From contig JACRFF010000190.1 in NCBI GenBank assembly GCA_016218005.1, positions 1 through 7,261 on the forward strand: a DNA stretch of 7,261 bases, in the 5' to 3' direction. Below the pieces are notes generated by a model. That model worked only from the letters and a program-made list of their open reading frames with translations, was not told the origin of the DNA and did no database searches. Each line of letters starts with the position of its first letter. The stretch's first letter is position 1. This document shows, one piece after another, positions 1-7,060 of the stretch. The stretch comes from Ignavibacteriales bacterium. GTDB taxonomy: Bacteria > Bacteroidota > Ignavibacteria > UBA10030. Made by a program: the position numbers and the translations under genes.

Positions 1-61
1 CGGCGGTTGGCTGCGATGCCGTTTTTATATTTTCTCCCATGTCCGATACATTGATTTCGCT
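1..61 (+). promoter_or_regulatory. Upstream region with weak promoter-like box
   Basis: This is a short leader before the first gene. It contains TATATTTT at 26-33, which matches 7 of 8 positions of the Bacteroidota -7 consensus TAnnTTTG. A TTGG lies at 7-10, about 16 nt upstream, which is a little short for the matching -33 element. No Shine-Dalgarno sequence is visible before the ATG at 62, which is common in Bacteroidota. The end of a preceding gene could also lie here, because the window cuts it off. The box is a weak candidate only. Confidence 0.2.
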
Positions 62-535
62 ATGAAGAAGTTGTTCGTTATGATCTGTGTGGTAGTGGTT
101 CAAGAATGTCTGGCGCAACGCCGCCCCATTGCGAAGCCTGAACAACGCAAGATGCTTGCCGATCCGCGGACAAGTGCGCGTGAAGAACAACACCCTGAAG
201 TGCACGGCATCTTCAAGCGTGTCGCGGAGATCTTGGCGTCCGAGTCCGTTCAGAATCTCGTGCCGATGATGGCGCAAGCGGTAGACGTTGGAGTGCCCGC
301 CGCGGAGAAGAATTTGTATTCAGCCAATCAAGCCAGTGCAGTTCTCTCTCGTTATCTTGCAAAAAGAAAAACTTCGTCTTTTCAATTCACATCAGTGCAC
401 GACCGCGGTCAAGCCCCGTTCGCTTCGGGCAGCTTGACGTTCTCATCCGCCGAAGGCGTTCGCGTGATGCAAATTTACGTGGGCTTGACGCAGTGGAATG
501 GCCGATGGGTGATCAATCAATTCAATGTCTATTGA
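62..535 (+). CDS. Small secreted DUF4783-like protein
   Basis: This encodes a 157-residue protein of unknown function, probably exported. Residues 1-18 form a Sec signal peptide: KK at 2-3, a hydrophobic core at about 4-13, and a likely signal peptidase I site after CLA at 16-18, leaving a mature protein of about 139 residues. There is no good lipobox, since C16 is preceded by VQE. Residues about 48-157 resemble DUF4783, a small alpha+beta domain of Bacteroidota exported proteins: a helix (GIFKRVAEILAS), a strand near VDVGVP at 75-80, a helix with the YSANQAS..LSRYL pattern at 86-99, and then strands ending in WVINQFNVY. The fold recalls NTF2-like or SnoaL-like proteins, but I see no catalytic residues. 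The start was chosen because it gives an intact signal peptide. Its last 11 nt overlap the kinase gene, so the two may be translationally coupled. The family assignment is from pattern memory; the secreted nature is the firmer claim. Confidence 0.8.
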   Translation: MKKLFVMICVVVVQECLAQRRPIAKPEQRKMLADPRTSAREEQHPEVHGIFKRVAEILASESVQNLVPMMAQAVDVGVPAAEKNLYSANQASAVLSRYLAKRKTSSFQFTSVHDRGQAPFASGSLTFSSAEGVRVMQIYVGLTQWNGRWVINQFNVY

Positions 536-3500
536 CCTGAATACGATAGTGCGGCGTTCCCCAACCCGGCCCCTCGTCTGGGGCTTTTTTGTTTGCATCA
601 TCGCGCTCGTTGTCGCGGTTGTTATTCGAGAGACAACGGCATCGCCTCCTCTTGAACGAAAGCAAGAGTTGATTACAGAATTCCGGCAGAATGTCAACGC
701 ATCCTTCGTTGCAGAGGTGAAACGTCTTGCGGCCTATTCATTTCGAGTTGCTTCCGATTCAACTCTCCTACGGTCAGCGCTCTCGAAGGAGCGAACGAGC
801 ATTGCTTCTGCATTTGCACGATTAGATTCAATGAGGCCGGACGATGGCTTGACGATAGATATTGTGGATACCAACGGTTCAATTCTTGCTTGGTCTGGAA
901 CCGGAAGAGTGCAGCAATATGAGCAAGCAAATTTTTTGGCTGCACCGGATACAATCGTCATCATTCTCCACCACCCGTTACACGCCGTGCTGTGCGTAGG
1001 CGTTATTAATAAACGTGCAAGTCTCTACGTTGTAACGTCTGAAATTCTCGATTCAAAATGGGATCGCAATGTTAGCACAACGGGAGGTTCAAGCGGTCAA
1101 AAATCGTGGGCAGAGCGATACAAGGCGGGATCAGTTATTGTCCCCGTTGACCATCCAAAAGATTCTCTCAGCATAACAGTCCCTCTTCGTGACTTCGCTG
1201 GAAAAGAGATTGCATTGCTGCAACTACCAGCCGCAGAAGTTCAGAGTCTTGGACGCCGGCTTCACGAAACCATCGGTTTGATCGTTGTCATTTTGAAAGT
1301 GCTAACGTTGAGCGTGGTCTCCATTTTGCTCATCCTGTTAGCTAAGCATATCGGTACTGATCTGATTTTTTCGTTTTCATTGGTGCTATCGGTATGGATG
1401 AACAGAATTTGCTGGCGCTTGCTTAACTTCCCCGACGCCATTGTTGGCGGCAACCTGTTCGATCCGAGCGTTTACGCATCCCCCTATTGGCTCGGCCTAA
1501 GTTCCTCTCTTGGAGATTTGTTGTTGACCATCGTTGCGCTGGCGGTTACGTCGATCCTCTTGTTTCGCTCCGCCATACGCTCGATTCCTCCACAAGCCGC
1601 GGCATACCCCTATGCGAAGGTACTTGCTCCATTGTTGATGCTGACGGTCGTGCTTTTGTTTGGCTGGCTTTCGCGCGGCCTTGCTGAAGTTATCCGAAGC
1701 ATTATCTTTGACTCGACAATTCGGTTTCAGAATCCGTATGAGGTCGTTCCGGATTTTCTTGTGGCGGTCGGATATCTTGTTATCAGTAGTACCGCGATCG
1801 CTTATGTTGGTTTTGCAATGACGCTCTTTGTCGTCTACCGACATCTTGCACGGTCAATGGTAATCAATCGCGCATTATCTGGCTTGGTGCAGGCCGGCAT
1901 TGCTGTGGTCGGGCTATCGGTATTTATACTTGTCGATGGACAATCGCCCATTTCTCCGTGGCTGCTCATTGTTCATGCTCTCATCATTATTGTGGTCGGT
2001 GTATTTTTGGAGCGGAGCGTGCAAGGCGATCTCTTGCGGCATTCCCGCCGGGTGCTGGTTGGAGTGTGGTTCATCGGCTTCCTTGTGTCCATTCCATTGC
2101 TCGATCAGAAGCTACACGAGAAAGAGCGCCAGAACGTTGAATTGATTACGGCAAACATCGTCCGTCCAATCGACTCTTGGCACGAATACTTGTTGCGTGA
2201 ATCGTTTAAGACGCTGGAAGCGAGTCTTGCGAATTCCTTTCCGACAGCAAGTTCTGAAGAGGACGAAGGGTCTATCGCATTTTTTCTTTGGCAAAAATCA
2301 TTGCTTCATCGTCAAGGTGTCAGCACTCTCATCGCTCTGTATAATAGAGAAGGAAAAGAGATTGACAGATTTTCGCTCGGCTTCAACAGTTTTGAACAGC
2401 AAGAGGGTTTGACAGAACTTTTTGCTGGGGAGGAAGGGTTCTATCACCCGCTGATGCAATCTTTGCCTCAACGAAAAATTTCAGTGTCCGGCGTTTGGGG
2501 ATTCGTTCGCTCGCAAGATGGAGCGGTTGTGGGCAGCACCGCATTGATGCTTGGTTCACCGCTTGAACCGACGATTGCAGCCGGCTCCATTGACCCCTTG
2601 AGAAAGAGCCAAGGCAAGGAACTGCACTTTGGATTGCGCGAACTCTCGGTGAGCGAGTACTTGGGAAACAAACTTATCCGTTCAACAATGCCGGGCCTTT
2701 CTATCGGGTCCTCGCCGTCGGAAGCAATGCGTTCTGCGCTGAAACAAAAGCCAACAGGCGCGTGGACGACAGAAATCATCGGAGGCAAAGCTCACATTAC
2801 CTATGTTGCGCGTGATCCTTATGACGAAGATCGCCTCTTTGCGGTGCGGTTAGAGGAGATCGATATCCGATGGCATGTGTTTTGGCTGATCAAGATAGCG
2901 GTGAGCAATCTTTTGATGGTTCTCGTTATCGGAGGAATATGGTCGTGGCGGATCGGCGCTCGACAATGGAAACAAGGATTAAGCTTCCGAACAAAACTCT
3001 TTCTTGCTTTTGCAACGTTGTCCGTGCTGCCGCTGATTATCATTGGCATATACAATCAACGCGTCGCAGAAGAGCGAGTGCGAGCGTCTCTTTCTGCTTC
3101 GTTGGCCAGCGACCTCAACACTGTTGTGGAGAAAATCTATCAATACGTCTCGAACGACGAAGATTTCGAGCGAGGAGTGAATAATGATTTCTGCGAAGCC
3201 ATTGCCGCCGACCTGCGCATCGACTTCTCTGTGTTTGGGATGTCGCAGCTCAAAGCAACGAGTGTCCACGAATTGTTCATTTCGTCATTATTAGACCGCA
3301 GACTTTCTGGCAAGCCGTTCTCCGAATTGGTCCTTCTCCAGAAACCAATCTCTGTTCAGCAAGAACAGATCGACGGCACTCCATACTTGGTGGGATACAA
3401 ACCGATCATCGTTGGCGGCCGCGTTGCAGGGGTTGTTTCTTTGCCAACCATCTTCCGACAGCAAGAAGTGGAAGATGACTTGGCCGAGCGCAACGCGTTT

Positions 3501-4394
3501 CTCATCGCTGCGTATGGAGTGGTGTTCGTATTGATGGTCATAGCATCCGCTATCATTGCGCGGCGGTTTACCAGACCGATTCGGGACTTGACGAGGGCGG
3601 CCGAAGCAATCGGGCAAGGCAATCTGAATGTCAGTATCCCTATTCGCTCATCCGACGAAATTGGCGTGCTGGTTCGAACGTTCGACCGAATGGTCGAAGA
3701 GTTGAAAACCAACCGCGCACAATTGATTAGAGCAGAGCGTGAACTTGCGTGGAAGGAGATGGCCAAGCAGGTTGCCCACGAGATCAAGAATCCTCTCACA
3801 CCGATAAAACTTTCCCTGCAACATTTGCGTCAGGCATTCAAAGACCGGCACGAACGACGGGAAGAGCTACTTGAACAGGTGGCGTCGAACGTGATGGAGC
3901 AGGTCGATGCATTGTCTCGAATCGCATCCGAGTTTTCCAATTTTGGCCGCCTGCCGGAAGCCCGCTATGAACAGCTCGATATTCATCAATTGATAAGGGA
4001 ATGCCTCCAACTCTTTCAGCAAACCGGAAACGTTGAGTTTCGATTCAACTTGTGTGATGTTCCATTCCGGCTCATTGCAGATAAGGATGCACTGCGGCGA
4101 GCATTGATCAACATCGTTCGCAATGGGATTCAAGCGATGAACGCGAACGGCACGCTGACGGTCAGCACGGAAGTTCGAGATCAGTCGGGAATTGTGCGGA
4201 TTCACGACACAGGGCCCGGCATTCCTGACGAGTTGAGAGAAAAAGTATTCACGCCCAACTTTTCGACAAAGTCTGAAGGCATGGGACTTGGTCTTGCCAT
4301 CACTCGCAATGTGATTGAAAACTTGAACGGTACCGTGAGCTTCGAGTCGGCGCGTGGCAAGGGGACGACATTCATTCTGAGATTTCCGTTATGA
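525..4394 (+). CDS. NtrY-like polytopic sensor histidine kinase
   Basis: This encodes a 1289-residue membrane sensor kinase expected to autophosphorylate on His and pass the phosphate to a response regulator, which is not in this window. Hydrophobicity by eye gives about 12 membrane segments: TM1 at 17-35; a block of about eight at 250-526; then about 785-806, 823-844 and 990-1013. With the N-terminus inside, this puts regions 36-249, 527-784 and 845-989 outside the cytoplasm, and the basic loop 807-822 inside. A HAMP domain (about 1010-1064) and a short helical linker follow. The H-box is AHEIKNPLTP with H1085. The ATPase domain has the N-box at N1200, G1 box DTGPGIP (D1228), F-box near VFTPNFSTK and G2 box GMGLGLA (1252-1258). 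All catalytic motifs are intact. Unlike classical NtrY, no PAS domain fits between HAMP and HisKA, and the protein is far longer than NtrY (about 750 residues). The ATG at 525 gives a complete TM1; the next in-frame ATG (codon 103) would lose it. The ligand is unknown. Confidence 0.92.
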   Translation: MSIDLNTIVRRSPTRPLVWGFFVCIIALVVAVVIRETTASPPLERKQELITEFRQNVNASFVAEVKRLAAYSFRVASDSTLLRSALSKERTSIASAFARLDSMRPDDGLTIDIVDTNGSILAWSGTGRVQQYEQANFLAAPDTIVIILHHPLHAVLCVGVINKRASLYVVTSEILDSKWDRNVSTTGGSSGQKSWAERYKAGSVIVPVDHPKDSLSITVPLRDFAGKEIALLQLPAAEVQSLGRRLHETIGLIVVILKVLTLSVVSILLILLAKHIGTDLIFSFSLVLSVWMNRICWRLLNFPDAIVGGNLFDPSVYASPYWLGLSSSLGDLLLTIVALAVTSILLFRSAIRSIPPQAAAYPYAKVLAPLLMLTVVLLFGWLSRGLAEVIRSIIFDSTIRFQNPYEVVPDFLVAVGYLVISSTAIAYVGFAMTLFVVYRHLARSMVINRALSGLVQAGIAVVGLSVFILVDGQSPISPWLLIVHALIIIVVGVFLERSVQGDLLRHSRRVLVGVWFIGFLVSIPLLDQKLHEKERQNVELITANIVRPIDSWHEYLLRESFKTLEASLANSFPTASSEEDEGSIAFFLWQKSLLHRQGVSTLIALYNREGKEIDRFSLGFNSFEQQEGLTELFAGEEGFYHPLMQSLPQRKISVSGVWGFVRSQDGAVVGSTALMLGSPLEPTIAAGSIDPLRKSQGKELHFGLRELSVSEYLGNKLIRSTMPGLSIGSSPSEAMRSALKQKPTGAWTTEIIGGKAHITYVARDPYDEDRLFAVRLEEIDIRWHVFWLIKIAVSNLLMVLVIGGIWSWRIGARQWKQGLSFRTKLFLAFATLSVLPLIIIGIYNQRVAEERVRASLSASLASDLNTVVEKIYQYVSNDEDFERGVNNDFCEAIAADLRIDFSVFGMSQLKATSVHELFISSLLDRRLSGKPFSELVLLQKPISVQQEQIDGTPYLVGYKPIIVGGRVAGVVSLPTIFRQQEVEDDLAERNAFLIAAYGVVFVLMVIASAIIARRFTRPIRDLTRAAEAIGQGNLNVSIPIRSSDEIGVLVRTFDRMVEELKTNRAQLIRAERELAWKEMAKQVAHEIKNPLTPIKLSLQHLRQAFKDRHERREELLEQVASNVMEQVDALSRIASEFSNFGRLPEARYEQLDIHQLIRECLQLFQQTGNVEFRFNLCDVPFRLIADKDALRRALINIVRNGIQAMNANGTLTVSTEVRDQSGIVRIHDTGPGIPDELREKVFTPNFSTKSEGMGLGLAITRNVIENLNGTVSFESARGKGTTFILRFPL
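569..594 (+). terminator. Terminator-like hairpin inside kinase 5' coding region
   Basis: A perfect 5-bp G+C stem, GCCCC (569-573) and GGGGC (580-584), encloses the 6-nt loop TCGTCT. It is followed directly by TTTTTT (585-590) and then GTTT. This is the form of a Rho-independent terminator on the + strand. It starts 34 nt after the stop of the small secreted gene, a usual distance for that gene's terminator, but it lies within codons 15-24 of the kinase. There the T tract encodes Phe-Phe of the first membrane segment. Ribosomes moving into the kinase gene could prevent the stem from forming, so partial termination or attenuation is possible. The stem is short, and chance from the Trp-Gly-Phe-Phe coding sequence is a real alternative. 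Confidence 0.4.
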
Positions 4395-5149
4395 GCGATT
4401 TCACCGCAGACCAAGTTCCCATCGTTACGTCGGAAATGTTGGGAAAGTCTCCGGAGTTACGGTTTGGTATCAGCACTCGAAAGGGCGGAGTCAGCGGCGG
4501 CGCATTTGGCATGAACTTGAGCTACAATGTTGGAGACGACAGAGATAGCGTGCGGCAAAATCGCCTGCGTTTTTTTGGCTCGTTAGGCATTGTCGAAGCC
4601 AACGTTGCCTATCCGATGCAATGTCATTCAGGCGTGGCAAAAGAAGCTCCCGACCCGGGAAGCTATGCAGAATGCGACGCGCTTGTTACCAACAAGTCCG
4701 GAGTGTATCTTGCGATTACCGTTGCTGATTGCGTACCGATTTTTCTGTGGGACTCGCGGGCAAATGTCGTTGCAGCCATTCACGCTGGATGGCGTGGAAC
4801 GGTTGCTCGAATCGTTGGCACCACGGTCAATCTTATGCAGAAACAATTCGGCGCACATACGGAACACATTGTTGGATTCATCGGACCGGCGGCAGGAGCT
4901 TGTTGTTATGAAATCGGCCATGACGTGGCGAACCAATTCAACGGCGCGAATGTGGCCATCCGCAATGGGAGAACATTTGTCGATCTGAAGAAAGCAAATC
5001 TTGATCACATGGTGGAGATGGGCGTATCGGCTGGAAACATTGAGATGAACACGACGTGCACCATTTGCTCGCCGGAAACGTGCCATTCATTTAGGCGAGA
5101 CACCCATCGTTCCGGTCGGATGATGGGCGTTGTCGGAATCAAACCATAA
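4391..5149 (+). CDS. pgeF: Peptidoglycan editing factor PgeF (YfiH family)
   Basis: This encodes a 252-residue protein of the PgeF/YfiH family, long annotated as 'laccase domain' or 'polyphenol oxidase'. In E. coli the protein acts on UDP-MurNAc carrying L-Ser in place of L-Ala and so keeps wrong residues out of the peptidoglycan stem peptide; purine nucleoside activity is also reported in the family. The conserved triad is visible: H79 in QCHSG, C114 in VADC and H131 in IHAGWRG. The N-terminal ISTRKGGVS, the central GPAAGACCYEIG and the C-terminal CT..SFRRD..RSGRM family signatures are also present. Length is typical of the family (about 240-260). No signal peptide is present, so it is cytoplasmic. 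Its ATG overlaps the kinase TGA as ATGA, a classic translational-coupling arrangement, and no clear Shine-Dalgarno is seen. The usual FxS before FRRD reads CHS here (C231), a small deviation. Confidence 0.93.
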   Translation: MSDFTADQVPIVTSEMLGKSPELRFGISTRKGGVSGGAFGMNLSYNVGDDRDSVRQNRLRFFGSLGIVEANVAYPMQCHSGVAKEAPDPGSYAECDALVTNKSGVYLAITVADCVPIFLWDSRANVVAAIHAGWRGTVARIVGTTVNLMQKQFGAHTEHIVGFIGPAAGACCYEIGHDVANQFNGANVAIRNGRTFVDLKKANLDHMVEMGVSAGNIEMNTTCTICSPETCHSFRRDTHRSGRMMGVVGIKP

Positions 5150-5156
5150 AGGAAAG
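5149..5156 (+). promoter_or_regulatory. Ribosome binding site of glmS
   Basis: The purine-rich AAGGAAAG spans the pgeF stop and the 11-nt gap, ending 4 nt before the glmS ATG. It is a moderate Shine-Dalgarno match and supports the start at 5161. The initiation site is also fixed by the need for Cys directly after Met. Confidence 0.5.
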
Positions 5157-5160
5157 TCGT

Positions 5161-6996
5161 ATGTGCGGCATTGTGGGCTACGTGGGGAAGCGGGAGTGTT
5201 TGCCAATTATTTTGGAAGGACTCAAACGATTGGAGTATCGCGGCTATGATTCTGCGGGTGTTGCCGTCGCTCAATCGGGAAAGTTGTTCTTCCAGAAAAA
5301 AGCCGGCAAGGTTTCAGAACTTGAGGCAGCGCTTGTCCTCAACCGATTACCGGCGTCAACAATTGGCATGGGCCACTCGCGCTGGGCAACGCACGGTGAG
5401 CCGAACGACACGAATGCGCACCCGCATTCCGATTGCTCGGGAACCATTGCCGTCATCCACAACGGCATTATCGAAAACTTTCAGACTCTGAAGACCAAAC
5501 TGCAAAAGGATGGCCACGTTTTCAAGAGCGCTACCGATACTGAAGTTTTATCTCACCTCATTGAAGAAATTATGAAGAATGGCAACGACCTCTTCACGGC
5601 CGTTCGTTTGGCGTTGAAGGAAGTTCAAGGCGCCTACGGTCTCGTTGTCATGTCGTCCAAAGAGCCTGAGAAATTTGTTGTCGCAAAACTTGGCAGTCCG
5701 CTGATTCTCGGTATCGGTGATGGTGAGAACATGGTTGCCTCCGATGCCGCGGCGATCATTGCTCACACACGTCAAGTTGTCTATCTCAATGATGGCGAAG
5801 TGGCGGAGGTATCCGCGGATGCGTTCAAAACAACCACGCTAGACCAAGTTGAGGTTACGAAGGAGATCAAGAAAATTGATTTTGATCTATCGCAGATCGA
5901 GCGAGCCGGATTTGATCACTTCATGTTGAAAGAGATTCACGAACAGCCGGAGACGATACGCAATGCCATGCGCGGAAGGCTGCAAGTGGAACAAGGCGGC
6001 GTTCGGCTTGGCGGATTGGAACACGTTCAGGCGAAGTTAGTCAATGCGCGTCGGATCATTATTATCGGTTGTGGAACCTCGTGGCACGCCGGCTTGGTGG
6101 GCGAGTATATGTTGGAACAGATTGCGAAGATTCCGACTGAAGTGGAGTATGCTTCAGAATTTCGCTACCGCAATCCCGTTGTTACTTCTGAAGATGTTGT
6201 TCTGCTTATGAGCCAATCTGGTGAAACGGCAGACACGCTTGCAGCGCTCAAGGAAGCGAAAGCGAAGGGCGCAACCGTGCTTGGAGTTGTCAACGTGGTG
6301 GGAAGCACGATTGCACGAGAGTCGATGGGCGGCGTTTATGTTCACGCCGGTCCGGAAATTGGCGTCGCTTCAACGAAAGCTTTCACCTCACAACTGACGG
6401 TGCTTGCACTCATCACGCTGATGATTGCGCGTGCTAAAGGAATGTCGGAAACAGACGGCAAGATTCTGGCGAAGGAACTCGACGCTCTTCCCGACAAGGT
6501 GCGAAAGGTTCTGGGAAACGCCGATCAAATACAACGTCTGGCCGATGAATTCAAAGGATCGAACAACTTTCTTTACTTGGGGCGCGGAGCAAATTTCCCC
6601 GTGGCGCTTGAAGGTGCATTGAAGCTCAAAGAAATTTCGTATATCCACGCCGAGGGATATCCTGCGGCGGAGATGAAGCACGGCCCCATTGCGCTCATTG
6701 ATAAAAACATGCCGGTGGTGTTTGTGGTTCCCAAGGATGCGATCTACGAAAAGGTTCTCAGCAACGTGCAGGAAGTGCGGGCGCGCAAGGGAAGGATCAT
6801 TGCGATTGCTAATGAAGACGACCACGAGATCGAGAAGCTGGCGGAGTTTGTTATCCGAGTACCGCGCACGTATGGCTTCTTTGGACCCATTCTCAATGTC
6901 GTTCCCTTGCAGTTGCTTTCATACTACATGGCGATCGCACGCGGAACAAATGTTGACCAACCTCGCAATCTCGCCAAGAGTGTCACTGTCGAATAG
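5161..6996 (+). CDS. glmS: Glutamine-fructose-6-phosphate aminotransferase GlmS
   Basis: This encodes a complete 611-residue glucosamine-6-phosphate synthase (isomerizing), close to the E. coli length of 609. It converts fructose-6-phosphate and glutamine to glucosamine-6-phosphate and glutamate, the first step to UDP-GlcNAc for peptidoglycan and lipopolysaccharide; it is cytoplasmic. The N-terminal Ntn-type glutaminase domain begins MCGIVGYVG, with the nucleophile Cys at position 2, exposed after Met removal. It continues with GHSRWATHG (71-79, R74), HNGIIEN (100-106) and TDTEVL (D126). Two SIS domains follow. The first has GCGTS (303-307) and SQSGETADT (351-359). The second has LEGALKLKEISY with the catalytic Glu, HAEGYPAAEMKHGPIAL with H507, and the C-terminal tail PRNLAKSVTVE with K606, which closes the sugar site. 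All key residues are present. It sits 11 nt after pgeF, probably in the same mRNA. No glmS ribozyme can fit in the gap, so control by GlcN6P riboswitch is excluded at this position. Confidence 0.98.
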   Translation: MCGIVGYVGKRECLPIILEGLKRLEYRGYDSAGVAVAQSGKLFFQKKAGKVSELEAALVLNRLPASTIGMGHSRWATHGEPNDTNAHPHSDCSGTIAVIHNGIIENFQTLKTKLQKDGHVFKSATDTEVLSHLIEEIMKNGNDLFTAVRLALKEVQGAYGLVVMSSKEPEKFVVAKLGSPLILGIGDGENMVASDAAAIIAHTRQVVYLNDGEVAEVSADAFKTTTLDQVEVTKEIKKIDFDLSQIERAGFDHFMLKEIHEQPETIRNAMRGRLQVEQGGVRLGGLEHVQAKLVNARRIIIIGCGTSWHAGLVGEYMLEQIAKIPTEVEYASEFRYRNPVVTSEDVVLLMSQSGETADTLAALKEAKAKGATVLGVVNVVGSTIARESMGGVYVHAGPEIGVASTKAFTSQLTVLALITLMIARAKGMSETDGKILAKELDALPDKVRKVLGNADQIQRLADEFKGSNNFLYLGRGANFPVALEGALKLKEISYIHAEGYPAAEMKHGPIALIDKNMPVVFVVPKDAIYEKVLSNVQEVRARKGRIIAIANEDDHEIEKLAEFVIRVPRTYGFFGPILNVVPLQLLSYYMAIARGTNVDQPRNLAKSVTVE

Positions 6997-7002
6997 AGAA
7001 AT

Positions 7003-7031
7003 TTGATTTTCCATCGACATTACAGTATCTT
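7003..7031 (+). promoter_or_regulatory. Candidate promoter for the SDR gene
   Basis: TTGATT at 7003-7008 (4/6 to TTGACA) and TATCTT at 7026-7031 (4/6 to TATAAT) are separated by exactly 17 nt. The same stretch also fits the Bacteroidota pattern loosely, with TTTG at 7002-7005 and TATCTTGC against TAnnTTTG. The position, about 30 nt before the ATG, suits a short leader, and this is the only intergenic gap in the window. The matches are moderate. Confidence 0.4.
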
Positions 7032-7038
7032 GCGCAAG
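7029..7038. promoter_or_regulatory. Perfect 10-bp palindrome, candidate operator
   Basis: CTTGCGCAAG is fully self-complementary and overlaps the 3' part of the candidate -10 box and the expected transcription start. A loopless palindrome is a poor hairpin but a common form for a dimeric repressor site. It is followed by a T-rich run (TATTTTTCT), but the lack of a loop argues against a glmS terminator. Chance occurrence of a 10-bp palindrome in this window is not negligible. Confidence 0.25.
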
Positions 7039-7049
7039 TATTTTTCTCC

Positions 7050-7055
7050 AGGAGG
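7050..7055 (+). promoter_or_regulatory. Strong ribosome binding site of the SDR gene
   Basis: AGGAGG lies 5 nt before the ATG at 7061, a full Shine-Dalgarno match. It is much stronger than any other start region in the window and fixes the SDR start, even though the gene runs off the edge. Confidence 0.8.
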
Positions 7056-7060
7056 AATCC

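Noticed and set aside
107..109. Lipoprotein signal with Cys16 in the secreted protein
   Set aside because: The residues before Cys16 are V-Q-E, which does not fit a lipobox; a signal peptidase I site after Ala18 is better.
3710..3760. PAS domain between HAMP and HisKA, as in classical NtrY
   Set aside because: Only about 20 residues of helical linker separate HAMP from the H-box, too short for a PAS domain.
3356..3799. Long open frame on the - strand (147 codons) inside the kinase gene
   Set aside because: It lies antisense to the conserved HAMP-HisKA coding region, has Ser/Arg-rich composition typical of shadow frames, and shows no recognisable domain.
4570..4576. T7 run in pgeF as a possible frameshift or slippage site
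   Set aside because: The zero frame continues through all PgeF motifs without interruption, so no frameshift is needed; the run merely encodes Phe-Phe.
4628..5086. Open frame on the - strand (152 codons) across pgeF
   Set aside because: It is antisense to a fully conserved PgeF; its sequence is low-quality (Arg/His/Ser-rich) with no motif or ribosome binding site.
5150..5160. glmS ribozyme/riboswitch
   Set aside because: Only 11 nt separate pgeF and glmS, far too short for the ribozyme, and the preceding bases are coding.
6388..6825. Open frame on the - strand (145 codons) across glmS
   Set aside because: It is a mirror of the conserved SIS domains of GlmS; no independent support.
6997..7050. 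Intrinsic terminator after glmS
   Set aside because: The only inverted repeat is a loopless 10-bp palindrome; no stem-loop with a following T tract of the right form is present, so termination here is not supported.
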